Of a stretch of 64,000 nt of DNA, positions 20,955 through 30,175 are shown piece by piece. Every line of letters begins with the position of its first letter. Positions within the stretch are counted from its first letter, which is position 1. Under the pieces are notes generated by a model. It saw nothing but the letters and a program-made list of their open reading frames with translations, had not been told where the DNA came from and ran no database searches. Source of the DNA: Psychrobacter sp. DAB_AL43B (GTDB lineage: Bacteria > Pseudomonadota > Gammaproteobacteria > Pseudomonadales > Moraxellaceae). Where the stretch lies: contig NZ_LT799838.1 in the NCBI RefSeq assembly GCF_900168255.1, forward strand, positions 558,001-622,000, given 5' to 3'. The position numbers and the translations under genes are program-made.

Positions 20955-23900
20955 GTGATATCAGCACCACTTATTGATTATTTAAAAAAGGGCATATTTA
21001 CCCTACTTGGGTCAATACTAGCGGTTTACTTGTTTGTCATTTTAATGACTTATACGGGTAATGATCCTAGCTGGTCGCACATCAGTAGTGATATGACTGC
21101 GATTAATAATATGGGCGGCGAGACGGGTGCTTGGCTATCAGATTTGCTCTACAGCTTTTTTGGTTTTGGCGCGTGGTGGTTGCTGGCGTTTTTGGTTTAT
21201 GAATCTATCCTAATTTGGTGGGATAACAAACCAACATTTTGGCTACTACGCTTGGTTGCTTATGTATTTTTAATTTTAAGTGCCAGCGCCTTATTTGCGC
21301 AAGTGATTGCTTTGGTGCAGCAGGTAGCGGATCCCATGGTGTCAGGTCTCAAGGGTGTTGCTGGCGGTATTATCGGTCTTGAATTACAAGCGCGGCTGGC
21401 TCAGCTGTTGTCGCAGTGGGGGAGTGTGACGTTTTTGACAGTGTTCGTCATTATTACGGCCACGTTTGCTTTTAATATCCATTGGCTGACGATTTATGAA
21501 AAAATCAAGTCATGGTCGTGGCTTGGCTCTGGTATCAGAAACCAAGATAGTGAGTTTGATCATAGTCAAACATCACAAGAAGCCGATGCTGTCCAACAGG
21601 ATGTTAATGACACTGTGATGGCTGAAAAAAACCAGCAAGAATATGAGCAGTTACCGCTTGAATTGCAAGCCGCTGACCACGCTGGTAATAGGGAAAATGG
21701 AAGTAGAAGTGGTCGTTTCAGTAACGTTTTGACAGATTTTTTATCGACTTCAGGACTGGGTGCTGGCGTAAAAGCCTCTATGATAGCAGCGGCACAAGCA
21801 GCAAGTGATAGTGCAAGACGGGATGAGCAATTACAAACGGCTGCCACCATGCCTAGTAGTGCCACTATCTCTAATCCTAATCAAGGATCAACGCCTGTTT
21901 CAAACGCTCCTATAACGCCAGTAAGAAAAGTTGAACCGAGTTTTGCATGGAACGATGCCAATACTGTCGATGATTTGTTGGCGAATGAGATGAATATGGG
22001 GCAGGATACGATACCTTATGATTCTGCTACGATAAACGCGCCACGTTCAGATGAATCTGCCGCTGACTTTTTTGATAGCTCAAATATAGACGTTTCTGAT
22101 GCAGAGACGGATAGTAAAGAACTCTCAACGACAAATATAACGTCTACTCAACCTGCTTTTGATACCAATCAAGAGAGTGTTCAGTTGCCTAACGAATCAC
22201 AAGTCCATTCATTGGTAAATGCTGAACATCATACGAACACTGATATTTCTGATTCAGTTGACACTGTTGATACCTTAGTGGATGCATGGTTAGCAGAACA
22301 TGCAGCAGTGCCTTCAGCTACTGAACTAGGTAAAGAGGAAGAAGCACCAATATTAGAGACGGTATTTGCGCCTACTGTAGAGGTATCTGATAATTTAGTG
22401 AATGACTCAGTTAATAAACCTGCTGATGACTTTTCTAATGAATGGTCTGTTGAAAAAGCTGAGTTCTCAAATGACTTGGACTCCTCTTCTATAGCCGGCA
22501 TGGGCAGTGCGTCAAAAGTGGTAAATGTGATTGCGCCAGCTTTCGAAACCACTGATATGACGCCAACCAATACCCCGCCTGCTAACCCTAAGTTACCTCC
22601 TACGGTAGAAACTAGCGCTTCAACGCCAGATAAGCAGTTAATAACAGCTACGAAGCCAACGGTAAGCTTTGCGGTGCCAGAAGGCGATAGCAGCAATCAT
22701 ATTACCGATATGATGCCGGAAGACGATAGCGTTGAAGATAGTAATGCGCCCGTTATGCCGCATATTAGTGATGATATTGCGTTCAGCCAAAAATCACGAT
22801 CGATGCAAACGGCTGCTTATCGTAGCAGTCTGTCACCGATTCCAGAGATGTCTATTTTAGATAAGCCAGATCCCAATCGTCAGCCAAGCTATACGCTTGC
22901 TGAGCTTGAACAATTATCAGAGCTTTTGGAGATTAAGTTACAAGAGTTCAATGTAAAAGCAAACGTCGTCAATGCGATTCCAGGTCCTGTGGTGACCCGC
23001 TTTGAAGTAGACCTAGCACCTGGAATAAAAGCCAGTAAAGTCACGGGGATTTCACGGGATTTGGCACGTTCATTATCAATGGCATCCTTACGTGTCGTCG
23101 AAGTGATTCCCGGTAAACCCTATATTGGCATTGAAGTGCCCAATAAACAGCGCGAAATGGTGCGCTTGATTGAGCTATTGGATACCGAAAAATTTAAAGA
23201 TCCTAAAGCACAAATTAGTATGGCGATGGGTAAAGATATTGGCGGTAAAGCTATTATTACTGATCTTGCACGAGCGCCCCATATGTTGGTTGCTGGTACG
23301 ACAGGCTCTGGTAAATCAGTCTTGGTCAACGCCATGTTACTATCGATGCTGCTTAAATATACGCCGAATGAGCTGCGGATGATTCTTATCGATCCTAAGC
23401 AACTTGAGCTTGCCAACTATAATGATATTCCGCATTTGCTGACGCCAGTCGTTACCGATATGACCGAAGCTGCCAGCGCTTTGTCATGGTGCGTCGCAGA
23501 GATGGAACGTCGTTATCAGCTCATGAGCTTATTAAAAGTCCGTAAGCTGAATGAGTTTAACAAAAAAGTTATCGCTGCTGAAAAATCAGGTAATCCCATG
23601 CTTGACCCGTTATGGCGACCCAATGACAGCGTGAGTATTAGTCAAGCACCTAAGCTCAAGACTTTACCTATGATTGTGATCGTTGCCGATGAGTTTGCTG
23701 ATATGATTATGCAGGTTGGCAAGCAGGCGGAAGAATTAATTACACGCTTGGCGCAAAAATCGCGGGCAGCAGGGATTCACTTAATTCTTGCGACTCAGCG
23801 TCCATCGGTTGATGTGATTACCGGTTTGATTAAAGCTAATATTCCAGTACGAGCGGCGCTACGAGTGAACTCAAAAGTGGATTCGCGCACTATTTTGGAT

Positions 23901-24308
23901 AGTGGTGGCGCAGAAGATATGCTTGGTAATGGTGATATGCTGTTCTTAGGGCCCGGACAGATTGAACCGGATCGTGTCCATGGTGCCTATGTCAGCGATG
24001 AAGAAGTCAATAGTGTCTGTGATGCATGGCGTGAGCGCGGTGCACCTGATTACATTGATAATATGGCTGGCAATTTTGAGTTGTCTAGTCCCGGTGGCGG
24101 CAGTAGTGCCAGCGCCTCTGGTGAAGATGATGATCTTTATAATGAAGCCGTTGGTTTTATTATGGAGACACGTAAAGTTTCTGCTTCTAGTATCCAGCGT
24201 AAATTCAGCATTGGTTATAATCGTGCCGCGCGTATTGTAGACTCAATGGAGGATGCGGGGCTGGTCAGCTCAATGGGTAAGAGTGGTAAACGTGAGCTAT
24301 TAATGTAG
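20955..24308 (+). CDS. ftsK: DNA translocase FtsK
   Basis: FtsK couples chromosome-dimer resolution and DNA pumping to cell division at the septum. The 1,117-residue protein has four N-terminal membrane segments (about residues 10-175) and a long Ser/Thr/Asp-rich linker (about 190-640). The motor has Walker A GTTGSGKS (781-788) and Walker B VIVADEFAD. The C-terminal winged-helix gamma domain (about 1050-1117, SASSIQRKFSIGYNRAAR) reads KOPS. The start is GTG at 20955. Chromosomal, single gene. Confidence 0.97.
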   Translation: MISAPLIDYLKKGIFTLLGSILAVYLFVILMTYTGNDPSWSHISSDMTAINNMGGETGAWLSDLLYSFFGFGAWWLLAFLVYESILIWWDNKPTFWLLRLVAYVFLILSASALFAQVIALVQQVADPMVSGLKGVAGGIIGLELQARLAQLLSQWGSVTFLTVFVIITATFAFNIHWLTIYEKIKSWSWLGSGIRNQDSEFDHSQTSQEADAVQQDVNDTVMAEKNQQEYEQLPLELQAADHAGNRENGSRSGRFSNVLTDFLSTSGLGAGVKASMIAAAQAASDSARRDEQLQTAATMPSSATISNPNQGSTPVSNAPITPVRKVEPSFAWNDANTVDDLLANEMNMGQDTIPYDSATINAPRSDESAADFFDSSNIDVSDAETDSKELSTTNITSTQPAFDTNQESVQLPNESQVHSLVNAEHHTNTDISDSVDTVDTLVDAWLAEHAAVPSATELGKEEEAPILETVFAPTVEVSDNLVNDSVNKPADDFSNEWSVEKAEFSNDLDSSSIAGMGSASKVVNVIAPAFETTDMTPTNTPPANPKLPPTVETSASTPDKQLITATKPTVSFAVPEGDSSNHITDMMPEDDSVEDSNAPVMPHISDDIAFSQKSRSMQTAAYRSSLSPIPEMSILDKPDPNRQPSYTLAELEQLSELLEIKLQEFNVKANVVNAIPGPVVTRFEVDLAPGIKASKVTGISRDLARSLSMASLRVVEVIPGKPYIGIEVPNKQREMVRLIELLDTEKFKDPKAQISMAMGKDIGGKAIITDLARAPHMLVAGTTGSGKSVLVNAMLLSMLLKYTPNELRMILIDPKQLELANYNDIPHLLTPVVTDMTEAASALSWCVAEMERRYQLMSLLKVRKLNEFNKKVIAAEKSGNPMLDPLWRPNDSVSISQAPKLKTLPMIVIVADEFADMIMQVGKQAEELITRLAQKSRAAGIHLILATQRPSVDVITGLIKANIPVRAALRVNSKVDSRTILDSGGAEDMLGNGDMLFLGPGQIEPDRVHGAYVSDEEVNSVCDAWRERGAPDYIDNMAGNFELSSPGGGSSASASGEDDDLYNEAVGFIMETRKVSASSIQRKFSIGYNRAARIVDSMEDAGLVSSMGKSGKRELLM

Positions 24309-24415
24309 AAAAATGTTGATTTTGAAAAGTAGTTTTAATTAGTTATCGTTGGTTATTTATATTTGAATAAATATCAAGAGTAATAACTACGCCTGCTTAA
24401 TATATAGGAAGTTTT

Positions 24416-24697
24416 ATGAAAAAAATGGTATTTACTATTATCATTGCGACTTTATGTATTTCCAATATTACGCTTGCTGATACGTTTCAAAAACAAATGT
24501 ATTGTTCTAAGCCTAGTAAACCCTACAATTTTACATCTGAGTCTCAATACAATCGGTTTGTCGATGATGTTAACAAGTATCAAAGTTGTATTAACGACTT
24601 TGTTGATGAACAGAACCGTGGGATTAAAAATCATCAAAAATCAATAAATAATGCGATTGAAGAGTGGAATAGGTTTGTTCAGTTTGAACTGAAGTAA
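24416..24697 (+). CDS. Small exported protein of unknown function
   Basis: 93 residues with a clear signal peptide (MKKMVFTIIIATLCISNITLA, cleavage after Ala-Asp region). The mature part is about 70 residues, with two Cys (QMYCSKPSKP and YQSCINDF) that could form a disulfide, and amphipathic helices. I do not recognise a named family with certainty. AGGAAG precedes the ATG. It lies between ftsK and an amidase and has its own terminator. Confidence 0.75.
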   Translation: MKKMVFTIIIATLCISNITLADTFQKQMYCSKPSKPYNFTSESQYNRFVDDVNKYQSCINDFVDEQNRGIKNHQKSINNAIEEWNRFVQFELK

Positions 24698-24710
24698 AGC
24701 TTTCAGAAAT

Positions 24711-24743
24711 AAAAAAGTCAAGCATAACTGTTTGGCTTTTTTT
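24711..24743 (+). terminator. Terminator after the small exported protein gene
   Basis: AAAAAGTCAAGC pairs with GTTTGGCTTTTT using G:T pairs, with a short loop and a T-tract. Confidence 0.7.
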
Positions 24744-24821
24744 ATGAGTAGATATCACTAAGAAAACAACGCTATAGTAGTTTAACTTCATTTAACACTT
24801 ATAAACCAAGGAAGGTCGGTT

Positions 24822-26315
24822 ATGTTTAAAGAATATACCCAATACGATGCGTTAGCACTAGCGGCATTGGTTAATGCAGGGGAAGTCAGCGCTAAAGAGT
24901 TGCTTGATGCGGCAGTCGATCAAGCCAATCAGCTCAATCCTAAATTGAACGCTATTATTCATCGTTTTGACGAGCGTGCTTATAATGCAGCGCAGGCAGG
25001 ACTGCCAGCCGGTGTATTTAACGGCGTCCCTTATTTATTAAAAGACTTATCTTTTAGCTTCGCTGATGAACCTCTCACCATGGGCAGCCGTAGTGTCAAT
25101 ATCATATCAAAAAGCGATAACGAAATCGTCAAGCGTATGAAAGCCACGGGTGTGAACACTTTTGGTAAAACCAATACCCCAGAATTTGGCTTGATTATCA
25201 CCACTGAACCAAAAGCGCATGGCGTGACTCACAACCCTTTTAAGAAAGGTTATAGCTCTGGTGGGTCATCGGGTGGTAGTGCGGCGGCTGTGGCAAGCGG
25301 TATCGTACCGATGGCAGGCGCTGGTGATGGTGGTGGCTCTATTCGTTTTCCTGCCGCGTGGTGTGGTACATTTGGACTTAAACCCAGTCGTGGTCGCAAC
25401 CCAATGGGTCCCTTATTTGGCGAAGGCTGGGAAGGGGCAGTGGCAGATCATGTGATTACGCGTAGCGTGCGCGATAGTGCCGCCATGCTTGATGCGACTA
25501 GCGGTGCAGAGATCGGTGCGCCTTATATTATTGCGCCACCAGATAGTACCTTTCTAGAGGCCGCAATGCGCGTGCCAAGGCAATTAACCATCGCCTTGCA
25601 TCAACAACCGTTGGTCGCTAATACTGTGGTCGATAAAGAAGTCCTTGCCGTATTAGAGCAGACAGCTAAGCAGCTGGAAGCCATGGGGCATCGTGTGGTG
25701 CCTGCTGAACCTAATATTAATATTGAACAGTTTTGGCATGATTTTTTAGTGGTAGTCTGCGCGCATACTGCTTTTACCATCGATAATATCGAGCGTTGCC
25801 ACGGTGCACAGCACATACAAAATCTTGAGCCGCAAACGTATAATATGGCGATGCTTGGACGTTCATTATCTGCCGTTGATTTGGCTCACGCTAAGCAGGG
25901 CTGGCATGATAGCCAATATCAAACCGGTCTGTTGTTAGAGACCTACGATATGATTTTGTGCCCAACCGTCCCGACACCTGCAGTGAAACATGGCGTACTA
26001 CCACCAAGTCGGATGGATGAGATGCTTATGCGTAGTGCGGGTTTGCTAAACAAAGGCATTGATATGGGTAAATATGCCTTTAGTTCGGGAGTGATTGAAA
26101 AGTTAAGTTCGCCAGTACTAGGGAAAATGGGCTTTACTTTATTAGGTAATATTACTGGACTACCGGCTATGTCATTGCCCGTCGGCATGAGCAAAAAAGG
26201 TCTGCCAATTGGTATGCAGCTGATTGGGCGCATGAATGATGAAACGACGTTATTGAGTGTCGCTGGAGAGATGGAGCGCGCCGGTTTATTTACCAAACTT
26301 GCGTTTGAGATGTAG
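24822..26315 (+). CDS. Amidase-signature hydrolase
   Basis: A 497-residue amidase with the Ser-cisSer-Lys triad: Lys74 (YLLKDLSF), cis-Ser149 ([10 protein letters not shown]) and nucleophile Ser173 ([11 protein letters not shown]). The spacing between the two Ser residues (24) is that of the family. It lacks a signal peptide, so it is probably cytoplasmic. It resembles amidases and cyclic-amide hydrolases more than GatA, and no gatB or gatC is nearby. Substrate unknown. AAGGAAGG precedes the ATG. Confidence 0.92.
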   Translation: MFKEYTQYDALALAALVNAGEVSAKELLDAAVDQANQLNPKLNAIIHRFDERAYNAAQAGLPAGVFNGVPYLLKDLSFSFADEPLTMGSRSVNIISKSDNEIVKRMKATGVNTFGKTNTPEFGLIITTEPKAHGVTHNPFKKGYSSGGSSGGSAAAVASGIVPMAGAGDGGGSIRFPAAWCGTFGLKPSRGRNPMGPLFGEGWEGAVADHVITRSVRDSAAMLDATSGAEIGAPYIIAPPDSTFLEAAMRVPRQLTIALHQQPLVANTVVDKEVLAVLEQTAKQLEAMGHRVVPAEPNINIEQFWHDFLVVVCAHTAFTIDNIERCHGAQHIQNLEPQTYNMAMLGRSLSAVDLAHAKQGWHDSQYQTGLLLETYDMILCPTVPTPAVKHGVLPPSRMDEMLMRSAGLLNKGIDMGKYAFSSGVIEKLSSPVLGKMGFTLLGNITGLPAMSLPVGMSKKGLPIGMQLIGRMNDETTLLSVAGEMERAGLFTKLAFEM

Positions 26316-26381
26316 TTTTATATGCCTGTCTATATCTGTCTGACGCTTTATATCTATTGCTTTTGCTTTGATTCAATTGTT

Positions 26382-27296
26382 TTAATCAAAGCGATAGATA
26401 TCCATGCCTAAACTATGGTGCGCCATACTTTGGTGGACGACAGAGACGCGCTGACCAGCACCTAAAGCAAAAAATAGTGGCAGTAGATGCTCATCGCTTG
26501 GATGTATATCCTTGTAGTCAGGGTATTGCTGCCAGTCCAGAGCGCTAGGAATGTCTGTTTTTAGCTGTTGTAGTAACCAGACTTTAAAGTTTTTTGCGGT
26601 TTGGTCAATACTCTCTGCTTGCCAGCGTAACGCCTGTAAATTATGCGTAATATTCCCTGAGCCAATAATCAGAATTTGCTCATGGCGCAGCTGTGCTAAT
26701 TGTGCGCCCAATTGATAGCAGGCGATACTGTCATAATAGTGTGGCAAGGATATTTGTACGATAGGAATATCGGCCTGCGGATACAGGTGTAAAAGTGGCG
26801 CCCATACGCCATGGTCGCTGACACGCAAGGGATTAACCCGACAAACAATACCGCGCGCGCTCAGTTGCTGCGCCAGTGTCTCGGCAAGTGCTGGGTGACC
26901 AGCAGCAGGATATTGAAGCTCATACAGCTCAGGGTTAAAGCCTGAAAAGTCATGCCAAGTCTTTGGCTGCGGATTACTACTGATTTCAAGTTTGGCCGAT
27001 TGCCAATGCGCAGACATAATGACGATAGCGCGGGGCTTAGGTAGGTTTTGTCCTATACGTGCCAGCGCGCTTGTCGTGGCTGATTGTTCGATAGCGAGCG
27101 TCGGAGCACCATGCGAGATAAATAGCGCAGGTAGTTTCGGTCGTTTCGCTGCACTCGATATAGTCGGCGCATCTGCCCAAGCCGCCGCCGCTGTGATTGG
27201 CGTCGATATTAGTGGAGTAGACAAATCGTCACGGTTGTCATCGCGTTGCTGATTGGCACTTTGAGCATTAGGTGTTGCAGGTTTAGGATATCTCAT
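26382..27296 (-). CDS. ygiD: DODA-type extradiol dioxygenase (YgiD-like)
   Basis: A 304-residue LigB-superfamily ring-cleavage enzyme, similar to YgiD/4,5-DOPA dioxygenase. Metal ligands are visible in FISHGAPTL and the following SAHWQS, and in DHGVWAPLLHLYP; the conserved GSGNITHNL and LPLFFALGAG segments are present. The N-terminus carries about 55 extra low-complexity residues (Ala/Thr/Asn-rich) with no alternative Met. The natural substrate is not known. The gene is convergent with the amidase. Confidence 0.88.
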   Translation of the reverse strand: MRYPKPATPNAQSANQQRDDNRDDLSTPLISTPITAAAAWADAPTISSAAKRPKLPALFISHGAPTLAIEQSATTSALARIGQNLPKPRAIVIMSAHWQSAKLEISSNPQPKTWHDFSGFNPELYELQYPAAGHPALAETLAQQLSARGIVCRVNPLRVSDHGVWAPLLHLYPQADIPIVQISLPHYYDSIACYQLGAQLAQLRHEQILIIGSGNITHNLQALRWQAESIDQTAKNFKVWLLQQLKTDIPSALDWQQYPDYKDIHPSDEHLLPLFFALGAGQRVSVVHQSMAHHSLGMDIYRFD

Positions 27297-27401
27297 GTTG
27301 CATTTATTAGGGCACGCGCCCAGTTTTCAATCTGTTGATCATTGTGATTGTTTATGACGTTTTTACGAGGTAATTGTTTTTGCATTATCTTTACATTGGT
27401 T

Positions 27402-27890
27402 TTAATTACCACGGTGATAAGGATGGTTATGATTGATACTCATCGCTCGATATAGCTGCTCCATGAGCACAACGCGTACTAAAGGATGCGGTAGCGTAAG
27501 CGCTGATAATGACCATTTCACATCTGCTTTTGCCAATACCTCTGGTGATACCCCGTCGGCACCACCGATGACTAAGGCAATATCATCACCTTGCTGCATG
27601 CCATCAGCCAGTTTATCTGCCAAATCTTCGGTGGAAAGCATTTTACCTTTCACATCCAATACCCATAATTGTTCACGTCCTCCAGCAGCATGAGCGGCTA
27701 ATATTGCCAGACCTTCTTGCTCACGGTATTGAGCCAAATTGGCATCCGAAGGGTTTTTAGCGCGTTTTGCCGCAGCAATTTCAACAATTTCTGTACTGAG
27801 CATCGGCTGGATACGTTTGTAGTATTCATCAAAACCAGTTTGTACCCATTTTGGCATTTTATTACCAACGGTCAATATTCTTACTTTCAT
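27402..27890 (-). CDS. rlmH: 23S rRNA pseudouridine-1915 N3-methyltransferase RlmH
   Basis: A SPOUT methyltransferase acting on helix 69 of 23S rRNA in assembled 70S ribosomes. It starts MKVRILTVGNKMPKWV. The SAM-binding knot region is VIGGADGVSPEV and the C-terminus LPHPLVRVVLMEQLYRA...NHPYHRGN is invariant in the family. The start at 27890 gives 162 residues, near the usual 155; an upstream ATG four codons earlier is possible. A divergent, roughly 300-bp gap separates it from the DUF2147 gene. Confidence 0.97.
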   Translation of the reverse strand: MKVRILTVGNKMPKWVQTGFDEYYKRIQPMLSTEIVEIAAAKRAKNPSDANLAQYREQEGLAILAAHAAGGREQLWVLDVKGKMLSTEDLADKLADGMQQGDDIALVIGGADGVSPEVLAKADVKWSLSALTLPHPLVRVVLMEQLYRAMSINHNHPYHRGN

Positions 27891-28194
27891 AGTGCGTACC
27901 ATTTCAATAGATGATTAATTGTAACAAAAAAATTCTGCGCTTAAGGTAATGTAACAAACGAACCTTTTACAAAGCAAAGTTTTGTGCTTTACTAGCATTC
28001 GACAAACAGTTGTTCTTTATTTTTCTGTTTTATTAAAAATTGCCTTTCTAAAAGTTGTTCTCTTAAAGATTACTTGCTTAAAAAGAGTTCAAGAAAGTGA
28101 GGTATTTCTTAAGGAGATAAGGAACAACAGTATGATGTCTTTATAATAAACCAAAAGCTAGCTTGAAACATTTTTTAAGCGAAAGGAGTCGTTC
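27891..28194. other. rlmH / DUF2147 intergenic region
   Basis: 304 bp of AT-rich sequence. AAGGAGATAAGG at 28111-28122 precedes ATGATGTCTTTATAA, a five-codon frame, but I see no basis for calling it a leader peptide. A TATAAT-like hexamer is at 28142-28147 with no matching -35. AAAGGAG before 28195 is the ribosome-binding site of the next gene. Confidence 0.4.
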
Positions 28195-28641
28195 ATGAAT
28201 CGTACTATATCAAGTTTACTTACCCTGAGTGCCGGTGCACTGCTATCTACCTCTGTTTTTGCTGCTTCTTTAAATGGCACACAGTGGCAAACTATCGACG
28301 ATAAAACCGGTGAAAAAAAGGCCGTTATTCAGCTCACTGAAAACAGTGGTAAAGTGTCAGGAAAAATTATCAAAGTCCTCAATAAACAAAATGCTGACGC
28401 CGTTTGCACCAAGTGTCCCGGTAGCCTAAAGAACAAGCCTATTGAAGGGTTACAAATATTGTCAGGCTTAAAAGCTGATGGTAATAATCAATGGAGTGAT
28501 GGCAAACTGGTCGATCCTGAGTCAGGAAAAACCTATTCTGGAAAGCTTACATTGAGTGATAATGGTCAAAGCATGAAATTACGCGGCTATGTCGGTTCAC
28601 CAGTCTTTGGTCGCTCGCAAACGTGGCAGCGTATTAAGTAA
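28195..28641 (+). CDS. Exported DUF2147-domain protein
   Basis: A 148-residue periplasmic protein. The signal peptide (MNRTISSLLTLSAGALLSTSVFA) is followed by a single beta-rich DUF2147 domain: GTQWQTIDDKTGEKKAVIQL, the paired Cys segment CTKC, LQILSGLKADG and LRGYVGSPVFGRSQTW. The CxxC is placed as in many members. Function of the family is unsettled. AAAGGAG precedes the ATG, and a terminator follows. Confidence 0.9.
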   Translation: MNRTISSLLTLSAGALLSTSVFAASLNGTQWQTIDDKTGEKKAVIQLTENSGKVSGKIIKVLNKQNADAVCTKCPGSLKNKPIEGLQILSGLKADGNNQWSDGKLVDPESGKTYSGKLTLSDNGQSMKLRGYVGSPVFGRSQTWQRIK

Positions 28642-28756
28642 ATTGGCTGTTAATCCTATCATTTATTGATAGCAGCTCTGGTTGTTTTTACTTAAAATAA
28701 ATCTATTGAAGCAAGAATAACGAGAGAAAAAGCATTTAGGAAAAAGTGTCAAAAGT

Positions 28757-28793
28757 AAAAGGATAGCTAATATATATTGGCTATCCTTTTTAA
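28757..28793 (+). terminator. Terminator after the DUF2147 gene
   Basis: AAAAGGATAGC pairs with GGCTATCCTTTT across an AT-rich loop, then T residues. It also lies near the end of the convergent DUF421 gene. Confidence 0.8.
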
Positions 28794-28854
28794 TTTTTGC
28801 ACATTTATTGGTATATTTAAGGTTTTTTATTAGTAGCGCTTTTTAGTAGCGACA

Positions 28855-29403
28855 TTACATAAGTGGCGCAATCGTCTCTGATACCGCGCCATCTTCCCAC
28901 TGAGGATTATCGCTATTATCAGACAAAGTAGGTTTTGGAATGATGGTGAGTTTGGCGTCCGATTCAAAAACAATGGCCTCGACATCATCGAAACGGTGAA
29001 TACCTTCAGAACGCATGGCGCATTCAATCTCTTGTCGAGTCAGACGCTCGGCACGCATCGCATCGGGCAAAAACTGCCCTTGATAAAAAACAATGCGCGG
29101 CTCAGATAAAATAAAACTGCTAAATTGCGGTGAAATAGAGGCGTATTTGGTAACCAAAAATTGTAATAGATAGAGCACTACAATAGAAGACATACCTTCG
29201 ATAAAAGGGATGTCTTTGAGCAAAATAGTACTGGCGCTCAATGAGCCAATCATCACGGTGACAATCCAATCAAAATTATTGAGCTGTGAGGTAGAGCGTT
29301 TGCCGGAGATTTTGGTGGCGACCACAATCAAAATATAAACCATGACCGTAGTCAGAACAATACGTCCAAGCTTATCGATATTGTCAAAAAAAAGTGTGTC
29401 CAT
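28855..29403 (-). CDS. DUF421 (YetF-like) membrane protein
   Basis: 182 residues, with three N-terminal membrane helices (about residues 10-85) containing the family segment GKRSTSQLNNFDWIVTVMIGS. A cytoplasmic alpha/beta domain follows (EPRIVFYQGQFLPDAM, RLTRQEIECAMR, VEAIVFESDAKLTIIPK). This is the DUF421/YetF/YcaP family. Its physiological role is unclear. Single gene, convergent with the DUF2147 gene. Confidence 0.9.
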   Translation of the reverse strand: MDTLFFDNIDKLGRIVLTTVMVYILIVVATKISGKRSTSQLNNFDWIVTVMIGSLSASTILLKDIPFIEGMSSIVVLYLLQFLVTKYASISPQFSSFILSEPRIVFYQGQFLPDAMRAERLTRQEIECAMRSEGIHRFDDVEAIVFESDAKLTIIPKPTLSDNSDNPQWEDGAVSETIAPLM

Positions 29404-29540
29404 GGTCTTAGCTCCTACTAATTAAAGTTAATCGTCCTAAAGACAGCGTAACGGAATTTACGTATGAATAGGGCAGAAACTTTGTAGTCGCTTGTCGATG
29501 ACGTTAAAGCGTTCAATCATCATTTAATAGCAATAAATAC

Positions 29541-30056
29541 TTAACTGGCTTTGCGATTAGGATCGAGCAGACGATTGAGGGCCCAAATACTGATGCGTGC
29601 GCTCACTAAACTAAGTACCAATATCATGATTAATGCAGAAAGCAGCGGTAGCGGCTGTTGCATGCTCATATCGAGTAGCACCTCACGGCTCACTGCATCA
29701 AATAAAAAGAACCAGATACCTAAGAAATAAACGACAGTGAGCAGCCAAACCACAGCTACCCCACCGAACATTAAGCGATTGATTTCACTGCTATCCAATG
29801 CGCGCTGTTGATGCTTGATAAATTTCTGCACCGCAATATAAGCGCCCATAATGATGGATAGCACGGTCACCATTTGCGCGTTTAGGGGAAACTTGGTTTG
29901 AATAATCATAAATAGCGCACTGGCAAGAATATAACCAACGGCAAAAAATCCAACATAGGGTGTCAGTTTAGGTTGAGTAAGTTTTGCGCTTGGCGGCAAT
30001 CCATGACGTCCTGATTGAGTAGTAGACTTACTAAGTTGCGGCGATTTGCGTGACAT
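29541..30056 (-). CDS. Four-helix membrane protein (ABZJ_00895-like)
   Basis: 171 residues. A basic, Ser/Pro-rich N-terminus (about 30 residues) precedes four hydrophobic segments (VGFFAVGYILASALFMI, MVTVLSIIMGAYIAV, GGVAVVWLLTVVYFLGIWFFL, LPLLSALIMILVLSLV). Between helices 2 and 3 is KFIKHQQRALDSSEINRL. From memory it resembles Moraxellaceae proteins named ABZJ_00895 family; that name is tentative. Function unknown. Confidence 0.75.
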   Translation of the reverse strand: MSRKSPQLSKSTTQSGRHGLPPSAKLTQPKLTPYVGFFAVGYILASALFMIIQTKFPLNAQMVTVLSIIMGAYIAVQKFIKHQQRALDSSEINRLMFGGVAVVWLLTVVYFLGIWFFLFDAVSREVLLDMSMQQPLPLLSALIMILVLSLVSARISIWALNRLLDPNRKAS

Positions 30057-30175
30057 AAGATGACCTTTATAAAGGGGAGAGCGTCGTTTTGATAAAAGCG
30101 CGATAAAAGCTGCAAAATATTTATCCCAGCAGCATTGTCTTGCTTATAAAGTATATTGACTATAATAAAAAACGA

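Noticed and set aside
26365..26392. Hairpin GCTTTGATT/AATCAAAGC as a bidirectional terminator between amidase and YgiD-like genes
   Set aside because: It overlaps the stop codon of the minus-strand gene and has no T-tract on either side.
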